Of a stretch of DNA of 64,000 bases, positions 16,067 to 24,595 are shown piece by piece; the stretch's first letter is position 1; every line of letters starts with the position of its first letter. The notes beneath the pieces were generated by a model, which saw only the letters and a program-made list of their open reading frames with translations, was not told the DNA's origin and made no database searches. Where the stretch lies: positions 1-64,000 of the forward strand of contig CAVUSX010000014.1 of NCBI GenBank assembly GCA_963744275.1, in the 5' to 3' direction. Position numbers and translations under genes: made by a program. The stretch comes from VAZQ01 sp963744275. Lineage in GTDB: Bacteria; Pseudomonadota; Alphaproteobacteria; Rhizobiales; Xanthobacteraceae.

Positions 16067-17044
16067 TTAATCCGCCTTGATGTTTCCGGCCCGCACCACC
16101 TTGCCCCATTTCTCGGTTTCATCGGCGATGAGCTTGCCGAACTCGGCCGGCGTCATGGGGGTCGGGATGCCGCCCAGGTCGGCGAGCCGCGCCTTCATCT
16201 TGGGGTCGGTGAGCCCGGCATTGATTTGCTTGTTGAGCTCGGCCACCACCTGCGGCGGCGTGCCGCGGGGGGCGCCGATGCCGTACCATTGGCTCGCCTC
16301 ATAGCCGGGCACGAACTCGCCCACGGTCGGAACCTCGGGCAACTGCTCCGAGCGAGCCTTGGTCGTCACCGCCAGCGCCCGCAGCTTGCCGGCCCGGATA
16401 TACTCGATGCATGCCAGCGTCGGCTCGAACATGACCTGCATCTGCCCGCCCAGCATGTCGATGAGCGCCGGCCCGCCGCCCCGATACGCCACCGCCACCA
16501 GATCGACGCCGGTCAGCTCCTTGAACAGCTCGCCCGAAATATGGGTCGTGCTGCCGTTGCCGGAGGTCGCCATGTTGATCTTGCCGGGATTGGCCTTGGC
16601 ATAGGCGATGAACTCGGGAACCGTCTTGGCCGGAACCGAGGGGTTGACGATCATCACGTTGGGCACGCTGATGACGCTCGCGACCGGCACGATGTCGCGA
16701 ATGAAATCGAAGCTGAGCTTGTCGTAGAGCGTGGCATTGACGGCATTCGCGGACGAGACCAGGAGCAGCGTGTAGCCGTCGGGTGGCGCCCGCACCACCA
16801 CCTCGGTGCCGATATTGCCGCCGGCGCCGGTGCGGTTCTCGATCACGAATTGCTGGCCGAGCCGCTCCGACAGCCATTGCCCGATCAACCGCGCCGTGAT
16901 GTCGTTGGGGCCGCCGGCCGCAAAGGTCGAGATCAAATGCACCGGCCGCGCCGGATAGGCCTGCGCCTGCGCCACGCGTGAGGCGGCCGGAAGCGCAACG
17001 GCGCCGGCTGCCAGCTGCAGAAATCGCCGCCGTGGAAGCCTCAT
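16067..17044 (-). CDS. Bug/TctC-type periplasmic binding protein 5
   Basis: 325 residues. Leader MRLPRRRFLQLAAGAVALPA ending AQAQ, then YPARPVHLISTFAAGGPNDI, FVIENRTGAGGNIGTE, PDGYTLLLV, GVDLVAVAYRGGGPALIDML and C-terminal EKWGKVVRAGNIKAD. It is the first gene of the array in transcription order; GGAGGATATC stands directly before its ATG at 17044. The STFAAGGPND opening differs from its neighbours. Confidence 0.88.
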   Translation of the reverse strand: MRLPRRRFLQLAAGAVALPAASRVAQAQAYPARPVHLISTFAAGGPNDITARLIGQWLSERLGQQFVIENRTGAGGNIGTEVVVRAPPDGYTLLLVSSANAVNATLYDKLSFDFIRDIVPVASVISVPNVMIVNPSVPAKTVPEFIAYAKANPGKINMATSGNGSTTHISGELFKELTGVDLVAVAYRGGGPALIDMLGGQMQVMFEPTLACIEYIRAGKLRALAVTTKARSEQLPEVPTVGEFVPGYEASQWYGIGAPRGTPPQVVAELNKQINAGLTDPKMKARLADLGGIPTPMTPAEFGKLIADETEKWGKVVRAGNIKAD

Positions 17045-17177
17045 GATATCCTCCCTGTGCCCGGGTTGACCCGGCTTGTTTCTGCCATCTGGACTACCTT
17101 GCCCCCAAGGGCGAGGCAAGGTGCAGATGGAGGCGTTTCGCCGCGTTCGGCGAAGCCCGCTGGGGGACGCGCACTGC

Positions 17178-17309
17178 GTAGGGTGGGTTAGCGCCGTCGC
17201 TGGCGGTTCAAACAAATGCAAGCGCTGCGTGGCGCGTAACCCACCAGCTGAGTCTGTCGCCAGGTGAGTCGGTGGGTTACGGCGCGAAGAGTTCCTAACC
17301 CACCCTACG
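17178..17309. repeat. REP-like palindromic element, copy 4
   Basis: Opens GTAGGGTGGGTTAGCGCCG and closes CTAACCCACCCTACGG. Inner inverted blocks (GTAACCCACC and GGTGGGTTAC) make it a nested pair. It lies upstream of Bug gene 5 and just after the end of the Imm33-like gene. Confidence 0.8.
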
Positions 17310-17661
17310 GACCTGAGACGTTCAGCAAACTCGCGTCAAACCAAACATCTTCATGCCCAGGAGCGACCAGGAATCGCCAACCCGGCCCCAACCCAAAATA
17401 TTTCACGATCTCGGGGCACCGATCATTCAGATGGATGGCGTGCAGCGGGACGAAAAAGTCGGGAACCGTGGAGAGCTCATCCCCGGACCAGATATACCAT
17501 CCTGTAGTATCGCCTTGTGGAGGATGCCGCAGACCGTTTATCGGAAACTGCGCCCGATCGAAAGTTCGGCTGATGCCGATCTTGAGCCGGTCATCGCACA
17601 GGAGGTATGAAGCGCCGAATTTCAGGCATAGCTCGCGTTGCTCACTCGAAAGCGAAGGCAT
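17305..17661 (-). CDS. Imm33-like immunity protein
   Basis: 118 residues from the ATG at 17661; a GTG at 17682 would add seven. The central and C-terminal part (NGLRHPPQGDTTGWYIWSG, FFVPLHAIHLNDRCPEIVKY and LGPGWRFLVAPGHEDVWFD) matches the pattern of Imm33-type immunity proteins of polymorphic toxin loci. It follows the Imm21-like gene by ~70 bases in the same direction, so the two may protect against toxins once encoded at this locus. The assignment is by pattern recall only. Confidence 0.6.
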   Translation of the reverse strand: MPSLSSEQRELCLKFGASYLLCDDRLKIGISRTFDRAQFPINGLRHPPQGDTTGWYIWSGDELSTVPDFFVPLHAIHLNDRCPEIVKYFGLGPGWRFLVAPGHEDVWFDASLLNVSGP

Positions 17662-17729
17662 CTTGCAGGCGCTCCTTGACACAATATGCGCACCTTAAAG
17701 ATCTCCAACGCAACAGGCGCGCACGAAGA

Positions 17730-18260
17730 TCATGTGATTGGATAAAACCTGTGCAGCACAAATTCAGCACTTGGAGCAGGCCTTACCACATGGGTCGTCA
17801 CCCGATACCCGCCAGGAGCGATATCAAACAGAACCAATTCCAACTGCCCCTCGTCCCCCGGCAAGGCAGAATCAAAAATGATTACATTCGGCGATCCAAA
17901 TGCGAACTCGATGGATTCCACCGGAGATTCAAACGACCTCTCGGGGAGAGACGCAAGCAGGCTTGGCACATCGTCATCCCCCTCCGCATAGGAAATTCTC
18001 CAGATGACCACCTGATCCAAGGCATTTTTCCACACGCCCGTTATCAGCGGCCTGTCACCCAAGACGAGGGCCGCTCCTCGTGTCAGCGCCAGCACGTCCA
18101 AATATCTTGGTGGACGCAGATACGTGCGCTCATAGTCCGTGGAGATGCCCACCATTGATGCGTCTGGTTTAACGGAGAGACCATCTATTCCCATCCATTG
18201 AAGGGAAAGGCGGTTTTCGATGCAGATCAGTGGGCCGCCCGCCAATTCGATTTCGTCCAT
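17730..18260 (-). CDS. Imm21-like immunity protein
   Basis: 176 residues. The start (MDEIELAGGPLICIENRLSL then QWMGID), the centre (ISTDYERTYL and GAALVLGDRPLITGVW) and VVIWRISYAEGD follow the Imm21 family pattern: a GGPL opening, a TDYxR block and a LVLGDxPL block. GGAG lies before the ATG at 18260. Its start region abuts the end of a nuclease-like toxin C-terminus (stop at 18274), the usual toxin-then-immunity order. Base composition is slightly AT-richer than the neighbours. Confidence 0.65.
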   Translation of the reverse strand: MDEIELAGGPLICIENRLSLQWMGIDGLSVKPDASMVGISTDYERTYLRPPRYLDVLALTRGAALVLGDRPLITGVWKNALDQVVIWRISYAEGDDDVPSLLASLPERSFESPVESIEFAFGSPNVIIFDSALPGDEGQLELVLFDIAPGGYRVTTHVVRPAPSAEFVLHRFYPIT

Positions 18261-18273
18261 ATTCGCGCTCCGA

Positions 18274-18612
18274 CTATCTTCCACGACGCTTGAATGCCGT
18301 CACCAAGCCGCCCTGACTTGGGCTGCAAAACCAGCAGTGCGGCAGGTAGAATTGTGGCTGCCCGGCTGGATTTAATCCTGTAGGCGTCTGATGATCACCA
18401 ATCCAGTTTCCCGAAAGCGTGCCAGGCTCCGGCGCACCGCAAGTATGGCATCCATATTTGGCACCGCTAGCGCGGTAAAGCCGCAGCGCATCGAGGCCGC
18501 GGGCGCATTTCTTGGCCTCCTCCGCAGACCGTCCGATCCGTCTTCGATTGCGCTCTTTTTTCTGCGCTGCCGTGAACCGCCGCCGAGGGCCAGAAGGAAA
18601 TGAGGTTATCAC
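18274..18612 (-). pseudogene. Toxin C-terminal fragment with a Cys/His nuclease-like domain, chimeric
   Basis: The last ~65 residues form a compact zinc-finger or HNH-like domain: YGCHTCGAPEPGTLSGNW, then DHQTPTGLNPAG and HCWFCSPSQGG. That gives two Cys-x2-Cys pairs around an Asp-His. This layout is familiar from C-terminal nuclease domains of polymorphic toxins, followed here by immunity genes. Upstream, the stretch KKCARGLDALRLYR is identical to a stretch of the terminase large subunit at 19.3 kb, so the N-terminal part looks like a recombination scar. No complete toxin gene is present. Confidence 0.5.
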
Positions 18613-18721
18613 AGGTGAAATAATTTCCGCGCCGGTATTCCAATCCGCAATCTCGCCGCCGGATTCCGTGCATTAACGCCGACCACATGGCCACGCTGCC
18701 GGGCCATCGAGGAGGCGAGTA

Positions 18722-18919
18722 ATGGTGTCGACAAAGGATCTGCTCGATCATATTGAGGCTCTCTTGCGTCTCTCCCACGACGTCAAGGACCGAGCGATGT
18801 CAGCGAAAATTCGGGAAATGGCGGACGAGCTTCGGATTTTGATATCGGTAGCCGATGTCACCGACTTGGCGGCGGGCCTGAGCAGTGCCTCTTCTATTGC
18901 AGTTCAGCGCTTCGAATGA
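18722..18919 (+). CDS. Small helical protein of unknown function
   Basis: 65 residues starting MVSTKDLLDHIEALLRLSHD, helical and charged, with no leader. A strong GAGGAGG site just before the ATG argues it is translated. It resembles short hypothetical proteins (LLxLAHDVxxxALAxxLRE...ADxLR) common in Bradyrhizobium-like genomes. It lies between a toxin remnant and the terminase gene, reading the opposite way. No function is assignable. Confidence 0.6.
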   Translation: MVSTKDLLDHIEALLRLSHDVKDRAMSAKIREMADELRILISVADVTDLAAGLSSASSIAVQRFE

Positions 18920-19053
18920 AATGGTTGCCGCCTTATATGAAACGAAGCCGAAGCGGAGGCGCAGGGAAAGGGAAAGTGCCTCAGATGCGTCGAGCCCCAA
19001 GCCGAAACGTAGAGCCAAAAAGCGGGTCGACGAATAGATGACGTCCGCGAGAG

Positions 19054-19128
19054 CGTAGCCCGGATGAAGCGTTTGCGTAATCCGGGAACGCTGCTCCCGC
19101 ATTTCGCGAGCGCTCCATGCGGGCTACG
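19054..19128. repeat. Palindromic repeat of the GTAGCCCGGATG type
   Basis: Opens CGTAGCCCGGATGAAGCG and closes GCTCCATGCGGGCTACG in inverted orientation, with ATCCGGGAACG and CGCATTTCGCGAG inside. It is a third intergenic repeat family, distinct from the GTAGGGTGGG and CTCTCCCCGC types. It lies just after the probable end of the terminase gene. Confidence 0.7.
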
Positions 19129-19131
19129 GCC

Positions 19132-20426
19132 TCACACCACCCCGTGCTGCGGATAGTCGATGCGGCGGTGGAAGCCGCTTCCCCGCTCTGGCGGTCGAGC
19201 GTCAGGGCGAGGTAGCGGAAGGCGTCGGCGGCGTGCGAGCACCAGTCGTGCACCGGGTGCGGGCGCAGCACCGCGTGCTTGTCGTCGTGCTCGGCGCGGT
19301 AGAGCCGCAGCGCATCGAGGCCGCGGGCGCATTTTTTCGCCTCGAACCAGCAGCGCGGGATGACCACGCGCGCCGCGTTGATGCCGTCCTCGATGCGATG
19401 CTTGGGGGCGAGCGTGATGCCCTTGAGGCCGAGCGCCGCCAGCACCTCGAGCCGGCTCTTGCCGGTGCCGAGCTCCTTGGCCTGCGCGTCGTGCGGCACG
19501 ATGTGGCCCGCATAGGCATAGGGCTTGGCCATGAGCTCGCGCGCGTAGTGGCCGAGATCGACGCCGCTCGCCTCGTAATAATCGATGATCCTGATCTCGC
19601 GGCCGACGATCTGCGCGAACCAGATCGCGGTGGCGTCGCGGATGCCGAGGTCCCAGGCGGTCCACACCAGGGCGGCCGGATCATAGGGCACGCCGGCGAT
19701 GCGGCCGTCCGCTTCGGCGGCCCGCATCAGCGCGCCGTAATAGGCGCCGACCACCGCGGCGTCGAAGGAGCATTCGAACTCCTGCGCGTATTGGGATTCC
19801 GAGAGATCGCGCCGCGCCAGCACCAGCTCCTCGGCGGCGATGAGCCCGGTCTCGCTCGCCTTGAGCATCAGGGAGAACCAGCCGGGCTCGGTCTGGGCGC
19901 GCCGCCACAGCTCGAAGAAGGCGTTGCGGCCCTTGGGCGTGCCGATGAACACCGCCCAGCCCTGCCGGTCGGCGAGCGCCGGACGGATGACCTCCGACCA
20001 GACGCGCGGGTCCATGTCGGCATATTCGTCGAGCACCACGCCGTCCAGATAGATGCCGCGCAGCGCGTCCGGATTGTCGGCGCCGAACAGCCGCACCTGC
20101 CCGCCATTGGGATAATCGACCCGCAGCTCGGTCTCGTGCACGCTCGCCCCCAGCGCGCGCGACGGCGCCATGGCGGCGCGCAGATAGTCCCAGGCCACCT
20201 GCTTGGATTGGCGCAGGAACGGCGACAGATAGGCGAAGCGCGGACGCTCCTTCTTGCTCATGACCGCGCCGCGCTGCAGATCGTGCACGCAGGCGACCGT
20301 CTTGCCGGCGCGGCGATGGGCGACGATGCAGGCGAAGCGTTCCTTGCGGGCATGGAACGCGCGGAATTGCGGGCGCGCGTTATAGTTGACGCTGAGCGTG
20401 GATTTCGGCGGCTCATCTTCCGCCAT
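19132..20426 (-). CDS. Phage terminase large subunit, probable frameshift near its end
   Basis: About 430 residues from MAEDEPPKSTLSVNYNARPQ. The ATPase has Walker A VAHRRAGKT and Walker B GVVLDEYADMDP with a coupling region FIGTPKG. The nuclease half has AWDLGIRDATAIWF and a late DAFRYL. These are TerL signatures: ATP-driven DNA packaging and headful or cos cleavage. Frame 1 runs on to 18981, but a G-run near 19185 shifted by one base gives the more natural ending GFHRRIDYPQHGVV at 19132. No portal or capsid gene follows, so this is a remnant. Confidence 0.85.
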
Positions 20427-20455
20427 GTCGGTCGGCCGCGGGTGCGACGGATGCA

Positions 20456-20731
20456 CTACTGGTCGCCCTTCCATTCGAACAAGACTTTCCTGGGCTCCTC
20501 GGCGCCGGCGCCGGGGCCGGCCGCAGCCGTGGGCGCCTTGCCGTCGATGCGGTCGAAGATTTCCCTGATGGCGGAAAGATCGCCGTCGATCGCCTTGCCG
20601 ATCAGATTGTCGACGATGCGGCGCAGGTTCGGCACATCGGCGCCGGGCGCTGGCTCCTCCAGCGCGGCCAAGAGCGCGCGCGTGAACGGCTTGCCGCCTG
20701 CGGTGTGGGCAGGATTGGTCATGGGGGTCAT
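20456..20731 (-). CDS. Terminase-associated small protein (probable small-subunit partner)
   Basis: 91 residues from MTPMTNPAHTAGG. The core reads KPFTRALLAALEEPAPGADV, LRRIVDNLIGKAIDGDLSAI and REIFDRIDGKAPT, a charged helical pattern seen directly before TerL in alphaproteobacterial prophages. Such proteins are often taken as the small terminase subunit; that role is inferred from position. Its stop lies close to the terminase start, which suggests coupled translation. Confidence 0.7.
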   Translation of the reverse strand: MTPMTNPAHTAGGKPFTRALLAALEEPAPGADVPNLRRIVDNLIGKAIDGDLSAIREIFDRIDGKAPTAAAGPGAGAEEPRKVLFEWKGDQ

Positions 20732-20749
20732 CCGGGGTTTTGGTGGGGG

Positions 20750-20840
20750 CAACAAAAAACCCGGCGCGGAAAGTTCCGCCCGGGCATAGTTCGCGAGTTT
20801 CAATTTCGGGAATTACGCTGATTTGGGTGGAACGGTCAAG
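20750..20840 (-). ncRNA. Promoter-leader-terminator cassette, copy A (candidate small RNA or attenuator)
   Basis: Read on the minus strand: TTGACC (20834-20839), 18 bases, TAATTC (20810-20815), then GAAATTGAAACTCGCGAAC, then a hairpin with CCCGGGCGGAA pairing to TCCGCGCCGGG (20760-20784) and a T-run (20754-20759). The transcript would be only ~55 nt. Three more copies occur (23163, 38700, 55500), all with the same AATTGAAACTC leader but two different hairpin sequences. Here it lies just upstream of the terminase genes. Confidence 0.45.
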
Positions 20841-21001
20841 CGCGTGAAAGGGGCGGCCGCATACTTTGAGTTCGCGGCGCGCCCCTTCAACCTGCCCTTT
20901 TCCACAATTCGCCCGCGAGGGGAGAGGGTGACTGCGGCGGGCGGCAATTCAACTGCCAACTCATAGCCCATTCGGGGCGATGTGAGCCAGGCAGCCTTCC
21001 C

Positions 21002-22102
21002 TCATTGAACGACCTTGAACTTATGTATCCGCCGGCCGCGGTTCTCGGCGACGAAGACATTGCTCTTCGAATCCGTCGCGATCCCGTGCGCCTGATCGAA
21101 CTGGCCCGGCAGCTGACCGACCTGGCCGAAGCTCGAAAGCAATCTGCCGGAGCGACGCTCGACAACATCGATCTGCGAATTGTTCTGGTTGACGATGAAC
21201 ATGAGGCTCTGGTCGGCATCGTGCGAGAAGTCGAGCGCCACGGTCGCGCCTCCGCTCTGCTCGATCTTGTCGTCGGCCGGCACCGTATAGGGCTTCCACG
21301 GGAGATCGATGCTCTTCTTGAAATTGCCCATCTTGTCGTAAAGCTGGATGCGGGAGCCGCCACGGTTGCAGACATAGACCGTCCCGTCATTGGCGATGGT
21401 CATGCAATGCACCGTATCCATGCCTTCGGGTAGCCACTGGCGCAGGAATTTTCCATTCGCGTCGAATACCGCGACGCGGCGGTTGCCGCCGCGGCTTTCG
21501 CCGTCGGAGACGTAGACGTCGCCGTTGTCGCGATCGACAAAGATGCTGGACGGCATGAAGAAGTGGGCCGTGCTCGAATTCAGCGGCGTGCCCTTGACGG
21601 TGCCGTCGGAGGAATCGTAGACGCCTCTTTGCCCGATCTGCAAAAGCAGCTTGCTGCCGTCATGGGTGTATTTCTGGATCATGCCGGACGGGGAGCCCGC
21701 GATCCACACGTTGTTGTCCTTGTCGAAGTGGCAACTGTGAAGGCGAATCATGGGAGAGCCGGCGCGTGGCGGCATTTTGATGGCGGGATCGAGCAGCTTC
21801 GGGTCGCCCCAGGAATTGACCACGTTGCCGGCGGGATCGAGCTCGATCAGCGGAGGCGCCAGGCGTCCGGCGTTCAGCTCGCCTTCCACGATGTCCTGCC
21901 GATTGAGAATGAGCACGTGATCCTGGGCATCGATGCAGACCCCGCCGAGCCCGCCCGTCACCCAGCGGTCCGGCAGCGGCTTTGGCCAATTGACGTCGGC
22001 CTCGTAGTGAGGCGCCTGCGCGAGTGCCGCGGACACCGAGCTTTGCGCCGCCAATACGGATAGGGCGCAGATTGCGAGATTGAGCGGAAGTCTCATCGTC
22101 AT
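21002..22102 (-). CDS. Secreted NHL-type six-bladed beta-propeller protein
   Basis: 366 residues. A signal peptide (LAICALSVLAAQSSVSAALAQ) is followed by repeating NHL-like blades: GGVCIDAQDHVLILNR, SCHFDKDNNVWIAGSPSG, SSIFVDRDNGDVYVSDG, MTIANDGTVYVCNRGG and a closing AHGIATDSKSNVFVAENR. Each blade alternates a D-x2-G/N-x-V-Y strand pair. GGGAGGATACGCGT before the ATG sets the start. Propellers of this group are periplasmic or secreted and may bind ligands or act as lactonase-like enzymes; no catalytic set was identified. Confidence 0.8.
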   Translation of the reverse strand: MTMRLPLNLAICALSVLAAQSSVSAALAQAPHYEADVNWPKPLPDRWVTGGLGGVCIDAQDHVLILNRQDIVEGELNAGRLAPPLIELDPAGNVVNSWGDPKLLDPAIKMPPRAGSPMIRLHSCHFDKDNNVWIAGSPSGMIQKYTHDGSKLLLQIGQRGVYDSSDGTVKGTPLNSSTAHFFMPSSIFVDRDNGDVYVSDGESRGGNRRVAVFDANGKFLRQWLPEGMDTVHCMTIANDGTVYVCNRGGSRIQLYDKMGNFKKSIDLPWKPYTVPADDKIEQSGGATVALDFSHDADQSLMFIVNQNNSQIDVVERRSGRLLSSFGQVGQLPGQFDQAHGIATDSKSNVFVAENRGRRIHKFKVVQ

Positions 22103-22202
22103 ACGCGTATCCTCCCTGCTGGCGTAGATGCGCGCGACGTATTGTTATGCCAATGGCTTCAAGTCGCGCACCGCGGGTGGGCCCGCAACGCCCGCCGCAA
22201 TA

Positions 22203-22445
22203 CTATCCCGGCAACGGCGATATCGCCACGCGCCTTGTCGCGATTTCCCGTGCTGATGTGCCGGAGACGTCGATCACCCGCCCACCTCCGTGCACGTGCT
22301 CGGTCTGCGTGGTCGCGAGCCCGGTGCGGACCAATTCGGGGATGAGCTTCGGCCTAAAGCCGTGCGCCAGCAGCACAGCCTCGCTGCACCCATCAGTACA
22401 GCGGGCGAGCAATTCGAGGGCGCGGCGATGGTCGGCCTTCGACAT
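22203..22445 (-). CDS. Small protein with a winged-helix-like pattern
   Basis: 80 residues: MSKADHRRALELLARCTDGC, then SEAVLLAHGFRPKLIPELVR and TGLATTQTEHVHGGGRVIDV. The pattern (ALELLA..DGCTEA.M.AHGF....ELVRAGLAT) is a short hypothetical family common in Bradyrhizobium, usually ending in RITDAGRRAL, which is not seen here, so the C-terminus may be altered. The order helix, helix, LVRxGLA, then a hairpin suggests a winged-helix fold. No clear ribosome binding site. Confidence 0.5.
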   Translation of the reverse strand: MSKADHRRALELLARCTDGCSEAVLLAHGFRPKLIPELVRTGLATTQTEHVHGGGRVIDVSGTSAREIATRRVAISPLPG

Positions 22446-22656
22446 CCGCAGTTGGGCACAGCTGCGCCACTGATTTGAAGGTTTAGGCCGATCCCGCTAG
22501 CAGTCCGCGCCAAAGCCACCCCGCATCGCGGTTGCAACCTATCGCTGCCGATGTTAGTTGTTGGCTCCACGGGGCGCCCGCGTCTGCGTGTGGAGATGCG
22601 TGCAAGGGCGCCTTCAGCAAGGTCGCAATGACTTGACGCTCGCAAGGAGATCATTC

Positions 22657-22959
22657 GTGACAAAGGCAATTGGGTGCTCGCATGCTTTCCTCATTTTGGC
22701 GACTTTCGTCTCAGGGGCCTTCATGGTCGGCTCGACGCCGGCGATGGCCGCCGATCGGTACGGATGCCGCGGCGATCAGGCCTGCATGAAGATAGCTGAA
22801 ACGACAAAGTGCGATGCCTTGTGCCAGCAAGCGTGCAGAGAAATTCGGTTTGACCATGAGGCGTGCTACGCCAATTTCGGGCCCAAGCTCGAGTTTCAAC
22901 GCGAAAAGCTGAACGCCGCCGGGAAGCATGGGCCATATACGCTTCAGTATTCGTACTGA
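22657..22959 (+). CDS. Small secreted cysteine-rich protein
   Basis: 100 residues from a GTG at 22657, chosen because AAGGAGA lies just upstream. A signal peptide (FLILATFVSGAFMVGSTPAMA) precedes a mature domain with seven cysteines: YGCRGDQACMKIAETTKCD, ALCQQACREIRFDHEACYAN. The spacing suggests three disulfides. No known family was recognised. It is followed by 300 bases that hold only copy B of the promoter-terminator cassette. Confidence 0.6.
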   Translation: MTKAIGCSHAFLILATFVSGAFMVGSTPAMAADRYGCRGDQACMKIAETTKCDALCQQACREIRFDHEACYANFGPKLEFQREKLNAAGKHGPYTLQYSY

Positions 22960-23132
22960 GACCGCCGCGGCGATCGGCTGCACAAGTCCCGCCCTCGCTA
23001 CCCGCCCGATTATGACCTCGGAAGTGTCAACCTGGCGGATCGATGTCACCGACGAGGGTCTTATTTTCGTGCAAGAACTTCGGGGCGGCAGACAGCTATA
23101 GGTGACTCGGCTATTTCTCGAAGGAGAGGCTC

Positions 23133-23256
23133 ACGGGTCATCCGGGGTTTGGTGGGGGCAACAAAAAGCCCGGCGCGGAAAGTTCCGCCCGGGCATATTT
23201 CGCGAGTTTCAATTTCGGGAGTTACGCTGATTTGGGTGGAGCGGTCAAGCGCGGTC
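23133..23256 (-). ncRNA. Promoter-leader-terminator cassette, copy B
   Basis: About 125 bases duplicated from 20729-20845 with only a few changes. Minus strand: TTGACC (23243-23248), 18 bases, TAACTC (23219-23224), leader GAAATTGAAACTCGCGAAA, hairpin and T-run (23163-23192). The duplicated part even includes the first codons region of the terminase-associated gene (GGGTCATCCGGGG), but no gene follows here. The ISAs1 element inserted immediately to its right. Confidence 0.45.
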
Positions 23257-24546
23257 CGCAACGCCAGGGCCCGGAACTCGGGTTAACGGCGGTTTTCGAC
23301 TTGCTGGGGGTCTGATTCAATTGTGTGGCCTGTGATTCGGAGCCATGCCATGAACCTCACCGTTCTCGTCACCCCAGAAAAGTCGCGTGTTCGGGCCTTG
23401 CTCGACCATTTTGCGGTGATTGAGGATCCGCGCCAGCCGTGGCGGGTGGCGCACCCGTTGCCGGAGGTGCTGCTACTGGCGGTGTGCGGTACGATCGCCG
23501 ATTGCGACGATTACGAAGGGATCGCCGCATGGGGCAAGGCGCATCTGGCGTTCTTGCGTGGCTTCCTGCCCTATCATCACGGCGTTCCGGGCGCTCGCTG
23601 GCTCACCATCCTAATGAACCGCATCGACCCGAATTTGTTCTCGGCCGCCTTCACGGCCTGGGTGCGAGAGACGTGGCCCGAGCGATTGGACTTCGTCGCC
23701 ATCGACGGCAAGACCTCGCGTCGAAGCCACGACCGCAGCGCCGACAAGGCACCGCTTCACCTGGTCTCTGCCTTCGCGACCACCAGCCGCCTTGTTCTCG
23801 GTCAGGAAGCGGTTGCCGACAAAACCAACGAAATCACCGCCATTCCCCTCCTGATCGAGCGGCTCGCCGCGAACGACGGCCTCAAAGGAGCGCTAGTTTC
23901 GATCGACGCCATTGCGACGAACGCCGCCATCGCGACGACGCTCCGGGACGCGCAGGCCGACTATCTCCTGGCCGTGAAGGCCAACCAGCCGACCCTACGC
24001 TCCGAGATCGAAACCTTCTTCGCCGACGCTCCCCACGCCAGTACCGAGAGCACCACGGATGTGGACAAGGGTCATGGCCGCATCGAGCAACGAACCGTCA
24101 CCGTCGCCCGCGAGGTCGACTGGCTCGATAGTGACCGCCGCTTCCCCGGTGAAGTCCGTCTGCCGGACGTCGCGACCATCATCCGGGTTGCCTCACGGGC
24201 CGAGCTGAAAGACCGCAGTCGCTTCGAAACCCGATACTACGTCTCGTCCGCCGCGCTTTCGGCCGTGCGCGCGGCCGAGGCCGTGCGCAACCACTGGGCT
24301 ATCGAGAACAGCCTGCACTGGGTACTCGATGTCACCTTCGGTGATGACCAGTCACGCCTGAGAACCGGACACGGTGCAAAAAACATGGCCGTCGTCAGAC
24401 ACTTCGCCATCAATCTCGTACGAACCGCCGAGGACAAGCAAAGCATCAAGCTCAGGCGAAAATGCGCCGGCTGGGACCCCAAGTACCTCGCCACAATCCT
24501 CGGACACTTACCGCGTTAACCTGGATTCGGAGCCCTGCCGCAACGC
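23256..24546 (+). mobile_element. Complete ISAs1-family insertion sequence with 9-bp target duplication
   Basis: The element spans 23265-24537 (1273 bp). The left terminal repeat begins CAGGGCCCGGAACTCGGGTT and the right one, read inward, CAGGGCTCCGAATCCAGGTT; they match at most positions. The 9 bases CCGCAACGC occur on both outer sides (23256-23264 and 24538-24546), a clean target duplication. One uninterrupted transposase gene lies inside. The duplication and near-identity with the copy at the left window edge indicate recent movement. Confidence 0.93.
23350..24519 (+). CDS. ISAs1-family transposase
   Basis: 389 residues from the ATG at 23350; a GTG at 23323 would add nine. The N-terminal part has the DDE_Tnp_1-associated opening LDHFAVIEDPRQPWRVAHPL. 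The catalytic core shows FVAIDGKTSRRS (first Asp), LVSIDAIATN (second Asp) and NHWAIENSLHWVLDVTFGDD (Glu). All three acidic residues are in place and there is no frameshift, so the enzyme looks active. It would cut at the terminal repeats at 23265 and 24537. Confidence 0.93.
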   Translation: MNLTVLVTPEKSRVRALLDHFAVIEDPRQPWRVAHPLPEVLLLAVCGTIADCDDYEGIAAWGKAHLAFLRGFLPYHHGVPGARWLTILMNRIDPNLFSAAFTAWVRETWPERLDFVAIDGKTSRRSHDRSADKAPLHLVSAFATTSRLVLGQEAVADKTNEITAIPLLIERLAANDGLKGALVSIDAIATNAAIATTLRDAQADYLLAVKANQPTLRSEIETFFADAPHASTESTTDVDKGHGRIEQRTVTVAREVDWLDSDRRFPGEVRLPDVATIIRVASRAELKDRSRFETRYYVSSAALSAVRAAEAVRNHWAIENSLHWVLDVTFGDDQSRLRTGHGAKNMAVVRHFAINLVRTAEDKQSIKLRRKCAGWDPKYLATILGHLPR

Positions 24547-24595
24547 CAGAGCGGAACCGCTTTTGCTTTCACGCCGGCCGTGCCAGAATGCCGCC

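Noticed and set aside
11741..17044. The Bug genes as part of a TctABC transporter operon
   Set aside because: No gene for the TctA or TctB membrane components is found on either side.
18800..19102. A 100-residue minus-strand frame
   Set aside because: It crosses a repeat and lies opposite a small gene with a good ribosome binding site.
23061..23261. A 66-residue frame over cassette B
   Set aside because: It is the duplicated copy of the region ahead of the terminase genes read through the hairpin; no ribosome binding site.
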